Source: Larimichthys crocea (taxonomy: Eukaryota; Chordata; Actinopteri; Sciaenidae). From it: DNA of 64,000 nt. Below are positions 25,490 to 38,325 of the stretch, piece after piece. The position numbers and the translations under genes were made by a program. The stretch lies in contig NC_040011.1 of assembly GCF_000972845.2 (NCBI RefSeq), forward strand, positions 22,619,062 to 22,683,061. Reading direction: 5' to 3'. The first letter of the stretch is position 1. Each line of letters starts with the position of its first letter. Under the pieces are notes generated by a model. It ran no database searches. It was not told the DNA's origin and saw nothing but the letters and a program-made list of their open reading frames with translations.

Positions 25490-28250
25490 TCTTCATAATA
25501 TTCACTCGGTGTCTGGCTATGGGGATGCAGCCTCCTGCAGCACTGATGGATCTCAATCCGCCAATCCTGATTGGCCGATGAATGAGTGTTCATCCGCGCC
25601 GCACCCAGTAGTCCCATCTACTATATATAGTGCGCGCGGATAACATTCCCTCAATTCAAAACCTCTTCTCACCTGAGAACTTATCTCTGTCGGAGCTTTC
25701 ACTAGCTTAACTGTTCACCAGACGGATCTTTGCTAGCTTCCGTCACTGGACGATAGTGTTGTGCTCTGGCTTCTGCCTTGTCCGTTCATACCAGACCGGA
25801 CCGGTAAGTATTCCTTTCCGGCCCCTCCATGGCGGAATTCCTCTCGGCTCCCCTCCACAGACACTCGAGTCGGTCGAGCTAAGCTAGCACACCAGCTACC
25901 CCTCTCGACCCTTTTCTCCACTAGCACTCCAGCTTGTCGGCGAAATGGAGACCACTAAGAATCCTCACACCAGAGGAGACTCTTGGCTCTGTTGCTGCGG
26001 GAATAAAATTTCAGGGAGGGACACCTACCCAGTGTGCAGTACCTGCCTGGGGGTTGACCACACCAGGTTAGCCCTCGAAATTCCCTGGTCCTGTGGACAC
26101 TGCAAAGTGTTCACGGTCAAGAGCCTCAGACGCAGGCTAGCCCGCCAAGCTAGCCTCGCGGACCGTGACCCATTTCTCCCCACCACTGACCTAGGCGCAT
26201 CTGCGGAGGAAGACGAGGTCATGGCCGGGGAAGTTCCGTAGACTGACTATGACTGGGCCGCCCAGTGCGAGCAGCTCCGAGCTCCCCCGTACAGCAACAG
26301 GAGCCCCATCCCGGGCGCAGCATCCCTCGACTGCGAGGCGTTGGAAGCCCAGGGTCTCCTCTCAATGCCTCCGGTGGAAGCCCCCGTAGCTGCGCATCTC
26401 TGCCCGGGCAGCACGAGCCGGCTATTTGCGGCCTCCTCCAGGCGTCCGACGCTGCCAACCAAGCCCAAGCGGTTGGCAGCTTGTCTCCCTCGGAAATTTT
26501 GTCTCCCTCGGAAAGCACCCACACCTTCACCTCCAGTGCAGCGCAAATCGTTTGCTCAAGCTGCTTCCCAGCCGCCGCATTTCAAGATGCCGAAGCGGCC
26601 GTAGCAGCCCGGCCCGCCCCTCCCGCCGAGGAGGGAGCCCGGAGCCGTCGACACAGGTCTGTTCAGTTCAGACTGTGTCTTCAGCTGCTGGGTCTGATGG
26701 CTTCAGCCATCCACGTGACCCGTCTCAGCCTTTACATCTTTACATGCAGGAATTTCAGCGCTGGGTTGCTTCGCTCAGGCTGGATCCCGTGCGTCATGGT
26801 GCACGGTGGATAACGTTCACAGCGGATTGCGTGATGGCTCTGTGCCACTGTCGGGCCCCATCTTTCCTGACTCAGGGGGTGTCCATGGGCACTGTCTCGT
26901 CCAGAAAGGTGGTCACCACGGATGCCAGCCTATCTGGCTGGGGTGGCATTTATGAGGGCAGGTCTGTGAGAGGACGCTGAAGCCAGGCTCTGGTCTGTGA
27001 GTTGCTCAATTTGACCACTGCTGGGCTTCCGCAGAGTGTGGTTAACACTATCCAAAAGCCAGAGCTCCATCCACTAGGTCGCTCTACGACTCTAAGTGGG
27101 GAGTGTTTGAGCAGTGGTGTCTCGAACGAGGCCACGTCCCTTTTCAGTGCTCTGTGCCAGCGATATTGACGTTTTTGCAGGACCTGATTGATAAAGGAAA
27201 AGCCTTTTCCACGGTTAAGGTTTATCTGGCGGCTATAGCGGCCTGCCATACAGGATTGGGGGACAAAACAGCGGGCCAACACCCTTTGGTGTGCCGGTTT
27301 ATGAGGGGCGCGCCTAGGCTTCTCCCTGTCTCTAGACCACTAATACCTCCATGGGATTTAGCGGTGGTTCTGGAGGGGCTTAAAGGCCCCCCATTTGAGC
27401 CATTGCTGGGAGCGAGTCTCAAACACCTGTCCCTTAAGACAGTGCTGTTACTGGCTCTTGCCTCTGCGAAGCAAGTGAGTAATATTCATGCGCTCTCTGT
27501 GAGCCCTGCGTGCGCTCAGTTCGCCCCACGCGTATGGTTCTGAAGCCCAACCCGGTCTTTATACCTAAGGTGGTGGGTGTTCCCAGATTGAGCTTGCAGA
27601 ATTCGCCCACTGGGTGGTGGAGGCTATAGCTTTGGCGTATACGAGCAGGGGACAGGTGTGCGTGCGCACTCTACCCGTGGGATGGCCACATCCTGGGCTT
27701 TATTTAGGGGAGTGTCTGTTCAAGACATTTGTTCAGCAGCGAGTTGGTCCTCGCCTCTGACTTTTATCCGGTTCTACATGCTTGACGTGTCAGGGCTGTG
27801 CGTGGCAAGCGCGGTCCTGGACTCCTAATTGAAACCCATGGACCCTCCCCACTGGCCGGTACTTGTTCGATAAGCTGTCTGGCAATACGGGAGCTACCAT
27901 ATCCCATAGCGAGACACCGAGTGAATATGAAGTGAATGAAGAAGAACGTTTGGTTATCTAACATAACCTCAGTTCTTAGAATGATATGAGCGAGGTGTCT
28001 CGCCAGACGACCCTTCTTGCTGGGCGGTGAGAAGAGGTTTGCTTATTGAATTGAGTGAATGTTATCCGTGCGCACTATATATAGTAGACTGGACTACTGG
28101 GTGCGGCGCAGATGAACACATTCACCGGCCAATCAAGATTGGCGGATTGAGATAAATGCTTCTATCAGGGCTGCAGGAGGCTGCATCCACATAGCGAGAC
28201 ACCTCGCTCATATTATTCTAAGAACTGAAGTTATGTTAGATAACCAAACG
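25490..28250 (+). mobile_element. DIRS-type retrotransposon, internally deleted (right arm copy)
   Basis: The terminal regions at 25490-25690 and 27950-28250 are inverted copies of each other (both hold a GATTGGC box and ACATTCCCTCAATT or its relative), as in DIRS elements. An ORF1-like start is at 25945-26241 (METTKNPH, then CCCGNKISG and CSTCLGVDH, cysteine pairs that may bind zinc). An RNase H-like stretch is at about 26690-26980 (TTDASLSGWGGIYEG). The N-terminal and core part of a tyrosine recombinase is at 27103-27543, with its broken tail to about 27830. The reverse-transcriptase domain is missing, so the copy is about 2.8 kb against roughly 6 kb for a full DIRS. Not capable of autonomous movement. 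Confidence 0.82.
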
Positions 28251-29984
28251 TTTGTGCAACTTTTCAGCACAACATAATAATGAACTCAATAACTTTATTT
28301 TGGATTGTTGTTTGAACAAAAAGAGGAAGCTGAAGACATCACTTTGAAAATTATAATTGGCTAAATATTGAAAATAGTACTGAAAATATTAATGGCTTGA
28401 TTGAAAACTACCCATTGCGTTATAATGAAGTAGTCAGAAATATACATCCTGTTGAAAATGTAACATTCAGTGTGCGGATGTATGTGTGTGTTTGTCATTT
28501 ATATTTGCTCCCTGATTCTGGCCTGATTAAAACAGTCACATCAGGTTCCTTCCAACTGTCCTTGGTTTGATTTTCAGAGCATGAAAGATGATTGATGCCT
28601 GCAGAGTTTCTGTGTGTCTACATGTTTTGCAGCATTTTGGGTGCTCAGGTGTAGCTACAGTGTCTGTGTTTGCTATTAAACATCACCACTCTTTGTCTGT
28701 GCACATATGTCTTAATGGCTGCATATGAAAAGATCCAGAGTTGATATATTCTGTAATGCTTTACCTCCTTCTGAAGTGAAGGTTCTATTTCTTTCAAGCT
28801 GTTTGAATATTTCACTTCCTACAGTATGAGGTATGATAATGAATTGTGATTATGAAGAATTATAGACACACTCAATAAGAAGCATTTTATTTGTCATTTT
28901 GCCAAAATCTATATAGTGTTGGCCCCTGATTCTCTCAGTCTGCTGGTCTGTGTCGATTGAAAGCTTATAGGCTCGATTTGGACTTTGCACTCAGCGTTTA
29001 TGTGATTTTTATTTTATGGGTGCTTTGGCACATGATTTTATTTGTTTGCAACCTTTATGTACGTCAAGGTTTCTGCTGCTGTAGCCAAAACTCTTAAAAA
29101 GAAGAGTTCAAATATCAATGTAGTTAGATAAAGAAAAAATAAACTGCAGTATATCTTTTTTTTCTAGGATGTTTATGTACATGTTTTGGTAGATGAGTGT
29201 ATAGATTTTTAGCTGGTGATGTGGGTCTGTTGGTCGATCTACTACTTTAGTCTAGACTGAAATATTTCATTGATTAGTAGACGGATTGCCTTAAAATCTT
29301 ATATAGTTATGATCCTCAGAAGATGAGTCCTAATGTCTTTGGTCATTCACTGTATTTTCCTTAGTGCATCATACAATGATCCATAGATCATTTTTCAGTG
29401 TTATTCCAAATACTCAATATTCCAAATAAAGATTGCCTTAAAAATGTCTTTAGGTGCCTTTAATAAAAATGCCCTTTGGCCAGGTTCAGAACAGTACACA
29501 CCAAAGACATTAGAAATGATCTGTCTAGATAATTTGATGTGACAGCTGGAAGAAAGTTTATGAAGAAAAGATATATTTATAAGCCTGTCCAATTATCATG
29601 CATACATTTCACTGATGACTAAGTATGTGACTCATCATTTAAAATAAAATGTAGACTGCAAATGCCAAACCTATGCAGTGCTGAGTCCAATGCAAGCTTG
29701 CACAGGGTATCATTATAATCTAAAATAGATAAAAATATAAATCAAGCATGTTTTTTTAAGCAACATTGAATAACGTCTCCCCCGTAAAATCAATGATTTT
29801 AAATCATTTTGATGTCCTGTTCTGCACTATGTAAGTCTGTGGTCTGTGTATAATCACCTGTACAAGTAGATAACACTTTACGGGACAGTCATACACCAAC
29901 TATTCCTGTGATTTTGGTAAAACTGGATCATATTTTATTGAGAAAATGTTTCCTGGTTTCTTTTTGATGCCCTGTAGCTGCTCT

Positions 29985-30430
29985 GCATCAACTCTTCGAA
30001 CTGTAGCTGCTGTTAGCTAATGCTCGCTCAATTTGTTAGCTGGGTTGCTGCGTGGACTGTGAGCTCAGAGCACCAGAGGAGTGTTAATGTTTATCCCGCA
30101 GATGTTTAGAACCACCGCGAAGAGGAGTATTTCAGGCCCAGGGCATGGAGGCATGCTGACGAGGAGCAGAGCTGGAGCAAGCAGAAAATGTATGTCCTCT
30201 TTGGACATGATGACAGAGGTGAAGAGACTGAAGAGGGCACTGTGGAGGAAGCTACGAAGACCAAACAGTGCAAGAGCAAGAAGCCACTGGACAAGAGTAA
30301 ATCTGTTGAACTAGTAAGTAATATTATCTATGTCTTGTGTTGTTGTGCTGGCTTTGTGTTCGGCTGAAAATGTTCTATGTACTGTCCATATTTATGACAG
30401 TGGTTTTGCACTCTGAAAATGAGGACACAT
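29985..30430 (+). repeat. Dispersed repeat copy 2 (right arm)
   Basis: Related to 46505-46880 inside lectin B and mirrored at 11275-11715. Conserved words include GCTGTTAGCTAATGCT, GACTGTGAGCTCAGA and GCAGAGGTGAAGAGACTG. A 77-codon frame (30081-30314) is not conserved in the other copies, so I regard it as non-coding. Confidence 0.6.
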
Positions 30431-32189
30431 AATGGCAAAAACACATTACAATTACAATTACATTGCAATTTTGCTTTAAATGAAAAAGAAAAAAACTAAG
30501 TAGGGTTTAACTTTTGTCTACAGTACACTTCTGTGTTACAAACATATTAATTTTTCTTGAATAAGTTCTTCAGTTACTGCGTACTCACTGTTTCAAGTTC
30601 TTTCAATAGAAAACCTGTGTGAATCTCTTTCTCTGTCTGTTAAGGCCCACTCACACCGGGGACGTAAACAATCAGTGCTTGAGTACAGCACAGCAGCTGC
30701 CCTAACAGCATGTCTTCTTTCCCCAGTGTCTAATGCAGTAGGGGGGAAAATCAAAACATCAACTGCTAGGAGGTCTGGCACGTGTCAGCCTGACAACCTG
30801 TCGTTTTTAAAGTTTTGACAAATGGCACATTTTTGCGGTCACATTTCTCTGAATCTTTTCCCAGCATTTTGCTCCAGCTGCCACCGAGGCTGATGTCTGC
30901 GCTACAGCTGCATCGAAAACATCTCACACTGTTGAGTGCACATAGCTTGTTTTTGAAAGAATGTCCTTTTTCGTGGCGCAGCTTCTAAATTGTTCAGGTA
31001 AATCATTAAATGTACAATGTGATTAATGCAGTTTCTAAATACAAATGTTTTAAAAATGTAGGTTAAATGTTTAAAAGGGCGATGTGTTATACTTACACTT
31101 TTTATATCAAAAGAGGTCAAGTGTTTTGTTTTTAAAGCATAATCCATCGAGTTTGGAAGAAGACTAAAAGTTTAATGGGTAATTAGTTTAATATTAAGGA
31201 TTTTGCTTTTCTTTGGACCTTAAAAATATAAAGTCTGTCCTGATGCAGATGATGAAAAGCTCACTGTGTAATAAAAAGTCAAAATTTGAATCTCCTAAAT
31301 TATATACTAATCAAAGAGATTTGGATTTTTCCCCCTAATATTACAATTTTGTTCTGATAGTGTCAGGAAGAAAAGGTCAGGGGTCACACACACACATAAA
31401 TATACAGAAAAGTGACAAAATATACAAAAAAAGGACACACATTAATTCACCCTCTGAGGACCAGAAATAAATGATTAGTTTATTAGTTTTAATATCTGGC
31501 AAAAGAGCTCGCTCTCTCTGGTCTAGTCAGTCCACCCATTGAAGATGAATTGCCATGAAAGTTTGTACAGACATTCATGTTGTGCTGGATGTGAGGATGA
31601 ACCCTGGTGACTCTGGTGATTTTTGTGAAAGGTTAAAAATTATTCAGCTCAACTAAGATGTAAAAATAATTAATGTTTATATCTGCTAAAACAAAAGTAT
31701 ATTACTGTAATATTGCCACTGTCATCATGCTAACATAAGTAGGAGAATCTGCACCAGATGTAACGACTATTTGGACAGTAATAGTAGTAGACATTTGGCT
31801 GTGGACCTAAACATTCAGGGGAAGGATGGTCAGAGTGAGTGACCTTGCCATTCTTATGTTCAACTCAGTCAATCCAAAAGACAAAATTTGCAATATGGCT
31901 TACCTTCACTCATTTGACTGCAGTGGACAAAAAACCTGCTGGAAAACAGAACAGAAACCAGAGATGATGAAAGTCTGGGGTTTAAGAGAGAGAGGCTGTG
32001 AGAGGAAGGAAGAAATCCAATATGAATATTGGCTTCTTGTTTCTTTTAATAATTTTGGCTGAGACTAAAATCTAAACAGACCCGAGTTTGAAGTTTAAAC
32101 ATTTGATGACATGGGCAAAAGGAACATCCTGTCCTCCGCATGATAAATAACACTGCGGTTTAACTTCTACTGGTACTGTCTTCGCTTTA

Positions 32190-35100
32190 CCTTCTCAGAT
32201 CCAAGAATATAAGGTACAACTAGTGATACATACAATGTCTGTTGTTTTGTATCAGTAGTTCATAACAACATAACAGAATTATGGAGGGTGCTTACATGTC
32301 ACAGAAATCTTATAAGAATAAGATTTACCATTTGCTTTCTAGCTGACCAGTCTAAATTATCTTTTTTTTTTTAATTGAGATACGTAGTTATTCTTCGATA
32401 CCACTAACAGCACATCTATACATGACCTGAGGCTACAGCACTGTGTTGTTTGGAAAGACTTTTTACCGACAAAAGTTTACTTACTGTTATTTTCCATGTT
32501 TCAGTGAATTTTCAGATTAGAAAGCTTTCACTAGACATGTTACTGTGTGTCTGTCATTGGACAGAGTATCTATCGTAAGTGATTTGTTTGTTGTCACAAA
32601 AATGTAAAAAAATAATAATAATAAAGTATTTCGCAACTGTTTGTGAAATGCAAAGGTGGCAGAAAACCATGTTTTGAAAATAGCAATTTTAAATTTCAAT
32701 CCATTCTTTCCTTTTTACAGATGCTAGCCCCTGTGATGCTGGACTTATAGTTACAAACTATATTTCATGAGTTACATACACAATACAAGACACTGAATAA
32801 TAGTCAAATTGACCTTCAGATTAGCTATGATTCATTACAAGAAGAGAGAGAAGAATTAAAAACCCATTATAATACTCTCTGGCTCTAACTACCCTAGAGA
32901 TGATCCAAACTGTTATGGCATTTTCTATCCTTAGGTTACACAAGGTCAGGTGTGGGCCTTGAGGTCCTCAGCAGTATTAATTGTTTGGCTTTGATTGAGA
33001 ACAGTAGGTGCCAGTCTATCTCAACACTGTGATGGCCAGGGTCGAAGAGACCTATTGCTGCCTTTTTAGACATAATCGATAGCTTGCCATTGACGTTCCA
33101 ATCTGTGTAAACAGACAACAGTGTCTCCAGACTACAATATGATGACAACAACACCTGCATGGGTAAATACATTCTCTTTGACTAATTCTGGGCGTGTAGT
33201 ATTTCTGGTGTTATCTTTGGGTTTAAAGTCTATCCACCAGGATGAGTTCGGAGGAATTTGAGACTGACTCAGGCATTTCTGATGTACTTTGATAGTGTCT
33301 CTAATTCTCCTTGGCCAAGCGTCAATAAATAATACAGCATAAGACATCAGAGGCTCCTGAACACTTTCTTCCTTCCTGACCTCACCATTGACCTTTGACT
33401 TCAGCAATTTCTCAAACACAAACGTTCCAGGAAAAGATCAAGAAGATGAAGGAAGGAAAGAATTTTCACATAAAAATGTAATCATATAGTTATGATCAGT
33501 GTTTTAGCCTTAGCCTTTTTGTGATAATTTTGTCCCTCTCCATGTTTTCACTTTGTAGGCATGCTCTGTCAGACAGGCTGACAGAAGTTGAATCTCAGCT
33601 GTTACTTTGTTTCAACTGTGAAGAAAAACTGGACATCAAGCTAAAAAGATTGCATTGCCAAGGGAGCAGATCTGGAGAAATCTGGAGAAAGAAAAGAAAA
33701 GACTAAAAAAGAAAAAGTAAGAGAAAGAATAACCTGGGGTACATTAAAGACAATGTATCTTCTATAATTAATGGAGCAGAGGTAGCTTTTGCACCATGTT
33801 TGAGAAGCAGAGGATTTTCTTGATGGATTTGCGAGTGACGTCACTGTAGCTGTAAGCACTGCCATAGACAATGAAATGTAGCATTCCTATTACAGCACTG
33901 TATTTTACAGTGGCATACGAATCAAAGACTAGCAAGTTGACCACTTTGAACTTTTAACACAGCCAAACATCAAGAACACACACATCCAGCTAATATTACT
34001 TTCTAGTCCAATCGCAAGAAGCCCAGCTCGGCATCTGTCTTTCAGCCTTAAATTTTAAATCTATACAATCATATTGCGTTACACATATCACCTAATCATG
34101 CTTATATCTTACTGCCTTTCACTGCACCTGTATTAGATGATGATGTGACAGTGAGTGACTTCTGTTGGCTGGGTTTGTTGTCAGAGGTCAGCATGTCTAA
34201 ACTACCATTAAGTGTGTTTTTGTCAAGATTGTGAACCCAGGTCTGAAGCAGGAAACATAACAGTAGAAAACAGTTTTAGCAGTTTTAGCTATGTGCTTTA
34301 CTAACAGGAGATTATCAACAACACACTGAAGTCAGGCAACAATGCCTGGATTGGTCTTTCTGACAGTCTTGTAGAGGGAAACTGGACATGGGTGAATGGG
34401 GACCCAGTCACCACAACGTAAGTGTTAACTGCCAGAGTGAATCTCTTATTCTTGAAATATGTCAATAACTTCTAAAACAGCAAATTAACCCAATATTAGC
34501 CAGTAATAAACTATTCATATCTATTAGCTAGATATGAATAGCTTCTAGCTTGTTGAAGGCAGAGGTCACAATAATCTTTTGTGAACTGAAATTCATTTTG
34601 GCTAAAATCTGTTAACCAATGTTTAAGGCAATTTTTACATCAATTTATAGCTAATTGTGGAGATGAATATTTTGGGTGATGTAAATAGCATGTATCTGTA
34701 ATTATTCTATTATAAATGTAAACCCAACATGATGTCACCAGTTTGAAGCTCAGAGTCTGGCATTATGGCTGACTGTTGCCATTTTGTTTTACTAAAGCCA
34801 TATTTGGTAGAGAGCGTGGAGCTGGTGGGTAATGGACTGCAAGTTGGGCTGTACTTGGTTTTGCCTCTGTTTTCAAGCAGGAAAACAATTATAGTATGCC
34901 TGGTAATAAATATTACAGCTCATCAGTACACTAAAATCTGTTCCTGTATCTGTATACAGGAAAAAACAGCTATTTCTCGCATTGAAGTTTCTGTAAATTT
35001 CAATGAGAGAAATAGCCAATGCAGTAACAGAAGCTTGATTCATATTTGATCAGCACTGCTGAGTTTGACAGTTTGATCTGAGTTTCGTGAGCACAGTGTG

Positions 35101-35622
35101 TTTCACTGGACGGACTCACTGAGAATGACTTGCCAATCATATGGTAGCGCCACCCTAAAGCATATCGTACTTTATCATCTATTTTCCTCTAAATGAAACC
35201 AGAATTCACATGAACATCATGCTATGTGGAATTACACTTGAAACTAGATATTTAAAAACATAAACTTAGGAAACAGTTTGCTATGTTAATAAATCAGTGG
35301 GAAAAGTATGGTCATTTTATTAAGGCTCTATACAATCAGACATCTTTTTGCAGTCAATGGAGCTGCCCTCTGCTGGCCACTACAATGGAACAATGAAGGT
35401 TCAAGACACTTCCACATTGGCTTCAATTCACAGACCCAGATGGTTTGTCTACTATTTATATATTGGCAATTCTCTGTTATCTTGTACATCAGGTACTGTG
35501 GAACTGGACAGCCCAACAGCTTCAATGGGAACCAGGACTGTGGAGAATTCGTGCAGGAGAAAGGAGGGGGAGAATGGAATGATGATGGCTGTTCTGGTGA
35601 GCTCTTGATCAGTGAAAAATAA
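32190..35622 (+). pseudogene. C-type lectin pseudogene C
   Basis: Third lectin copy, on the plus strand. The 5' exon-like block ends at AAG|GTACAAC (32213). A membrane-anchor exon remnant, 32505-32574, keeps splice sites and the NFQIRK/TTGGACAGA ends but has lost the hydrophobic core. One neck heptad stretch remains (32811-32888, LQISYDSLQEEREELKTHYN, then a stop). Lectin-domain exon 1 starts at 33559 and carries TGA for the Trp of CQTGW, plus another stop, and no clear 3' donor. Lectin exon 2 (34308-34417) is fully intact (WIGLSDSLVEGNWTWVNG). Lectin exon 3 (35493-35622) is open with GQPN and EWNDDGC, but the first conserved Trp is Cys and the last Cys is Ser (LISEK). It cannot make a functional lectin. 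Confidence 0.85.
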
Positions 35623-38325
35623 GATCCCATACCCTGAACTTACCCCTGATTTTTTAAAAGAACCTATTTTTGATCTTCCAGTCCTAGTCCTAGGCTCTTT
35701 TTAACCTAGGTGGCACTGTCGGCAACATTTTAACTTAAGTTATTTATTTATAGTTTTAAATTCCAGTTAACTAACCACTTGTTGTCACATATGCACAGAA
35801 AATCTTGACAAAATTACAAGTTTTTGCATTTGTGTTTCTCTGCATCTATTTCTCAGAATTTTGCTGCAGCTGCCACCGAGGCCACAGCTGCATCTAAAAA
35901 CATCCCGTGCTGAGAATGGCAACTAGCTTGAAAATGGCTTGTTTTCAACAAAGCATTCAGGCTGCCCTTGATCGTGATGTGACTTGTGAATTGTTCACAT
36001 TTATAATCAGTTGATGATATCAAAATTGTTATCTTGGAAACTTGAACATGCTAAGTGAATAAAAAAACAAAAAATAATGTACCTCAGAAGTGTACTTCAT
36101 TGCTGTACTTGAGTACTTGTGATGTACTAGTTATATGCCTTTTACATGCAAAATAAATGTGGTAAAAATATAAAAATCCATAAGAGGGGTTGGACAAACT
36201 ATAGTAACAACTTTACAAAATACCTCAACTTCCAAAAGTACTCAAGAGTTCTCCTGATAAAGAGCAACAAGGACTGAACACAGTAAAGTAGGATGAGTAT
36301 TGCAGAGCTGTTGCACTTGATTACATCATGTCATAAAGGTGTTGGCTCTACTGTGTCCACCTCCGCCTGCCAGCCAGAACAGATGACAAAACACTGACAC
36401 AAGTGCTGACAATGGTCTCTACAGCCACACCAGTCTACATGTTACATAACAGAAGAAGACACAGCACGTTTTAGAATCACTCACATTTGAGCGGTATACG
36501 GAGCAGATGTATTTAGCGGGCAAAGGCACCATGCTCTGGCATGTGGCTCATTTTGGGTGTGGTGGCGGTTGCATTGAGTGTGGTTGCTCTTGAAGGGGGC
36601 ATCTCAACCATTAATTGGACTAAGCCTTTTCATTCTCCCCAGAGATGAGTCCGATCCAAACCGTCTGTGGTCGGGTGGTGAGATGGGGCTCCCCACCCGG
36701 GACGTGGGCGGGTGGTGAGCTTATGCTTTGGGCTGCCTGACTAAAAATAAAAGATCAAGGAGCCTCAACCAGACATGTTGGTCTGGTTAGACTCACACAG
36801 CAGAAAAAAAAACAGTTAAAAGGGTGTTGCATCTGCATTAGCCTGGTGACCTAATGTATCTAAATAAATTAGGTTACTTTCAAATAGAGTACATACATAA
36901 AGTACATATTAAATGAACAACAATTTGAAGTAAAATAACCAAATTTCTCTGACTTTTCATGATGATTATGATTGTGCAGTTATTGTATGTACTTTTTCAA
37001 TTTTTAATAAAGTGACAAAACCTTTTTTGGACATATTTATGAAAAGCCCTTGGGTGGGCAGACCAAGGTTGACTGACATCTGAGAGCTGGCCTTCCTCTG
37101 AGAGGTGCTGTCAACCTCTGTGGTGTACTATTACGTCAGGCCTTGATTATGTACTAGCTAGGCTAACAAGCTTCTACTTGGAAAGCAGGGTAACTTGCTA
37201 CTGTCAGTACCAGACCTGGAATTTCATCATTTTGTGGCTAAGGCCAGATGGCCTTTGGTGTTGTCAGCTTTTTAAGGACACAAAAGTCAAATGCCAGGAC
37301 AGCCAGGCTATCAAATAACACAATGATTTTAAGCCCACAGTAATCTCACTTATCCTTATTGTCTTCTGTTTTACAGCTTTAGCTTCAAAACCTTGACTAA
37401 CAGTTGAACTAGTATTTAGAATCTTTAAGGGGAGGATTTGTGCCCCTCGGGATGTCCTGGTACTTCTGATGGCCAGCCAGACAATGTTTTTTCTCAAAGT
37501 TCAGTCAACCTTTTCTTCTCAGAAGTTCACTCAGTCACAGCTTCGCAGCACTGGCATATCATGGTTGAGTTTGATGGCGAGGGCAGTCATAAGGAGAAAG
37601 ATACATGATCGTTGAGTCTCATTAAGTGGTAATCAAAAAACAACATAAATGGGAAACAAACAAAGTGGGTCACAGTGAGCATAACACAACTTAGAGCCAG
37701 CATAGAGACATAGAGCCAGTTAGCAAGCACAGATTAATTTATTTGGGAAAACAATTTATTTGTGCCAGTTGCATGTAATTGGTACAGTAAATTATTAATA
37801 CCATATGCAAATGTTTGTATATATAAATGTGTGTGTGTAATATAATATATGTTCATTTTTATACATCTAATGCCAAACACCACAGAATACTACAGTAGAC
37901 TACTACACATTAATAGAAAAATCTGTTTTTGTACAAACAATCATAATAATCATCAACTAAATCAGCTAACTAATGTTCAGCACCAAAGTTTACTTGTCTA
38001 AAATCGGTAAAGCTTAAATATGATGCAATGTGATACAAATGTGATGATTGAAATACAGATGCATAAGTAAAGAATGTGTGAAATGCCCATTTGTACGTTT
38101 CCTGCTATGTGCCGTGTCTATAAAATGGTTGGGTCACCCAAATTACAATGAAATTCAAGTAAAAATTATAGATTTTTTTTAAAGGGACATCTTTCCCATT
38201 AATTGTATTGGGGTGGAGGCAGAGATGGATATCTTAAAACCTTAAAACATAAAATGAACTCTATCTACATGGCGAGATTCCACTTGAGGTATTAAGATAT
38301 GACAATTTGGTGTTTAATTGGGATC
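35623..38325. other. Intergenic, pseudogene C to lectin A
   Basis: No gene recognised. At 35822-35950 there is a diverged copy of text also found at 30835-30960 in the right arm (CAGCTGCCACCGAGGC, ACAGCTGCATC). A GC-richer block at 36520-36760 (GGTGGTGAG repeats) has no identifiable family. The open frame 37264-37497 (-) has no recognisable motif. Confidence 0.35.

Noticed and set aside
27103..27543. Host tyrosine-recombinase gene
   Set aside because: It lies inside DIRS terminal inverted regions, lacks an intact C-terminal catalytic part and is duplicated with the element.
30081..30314. Basic 77-codon frame as a small gene
   Set aside because: The frame is not preserved in the two related copies of the same dispersed repeat.
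33132..33419. Minus-strand 95-codon open frame at the outer edge of the right arm
   Set aside because: It is antisense in a lectin C intron, crosses the arm boundary, is not open in the left-arm mirror and has no recognised motif.
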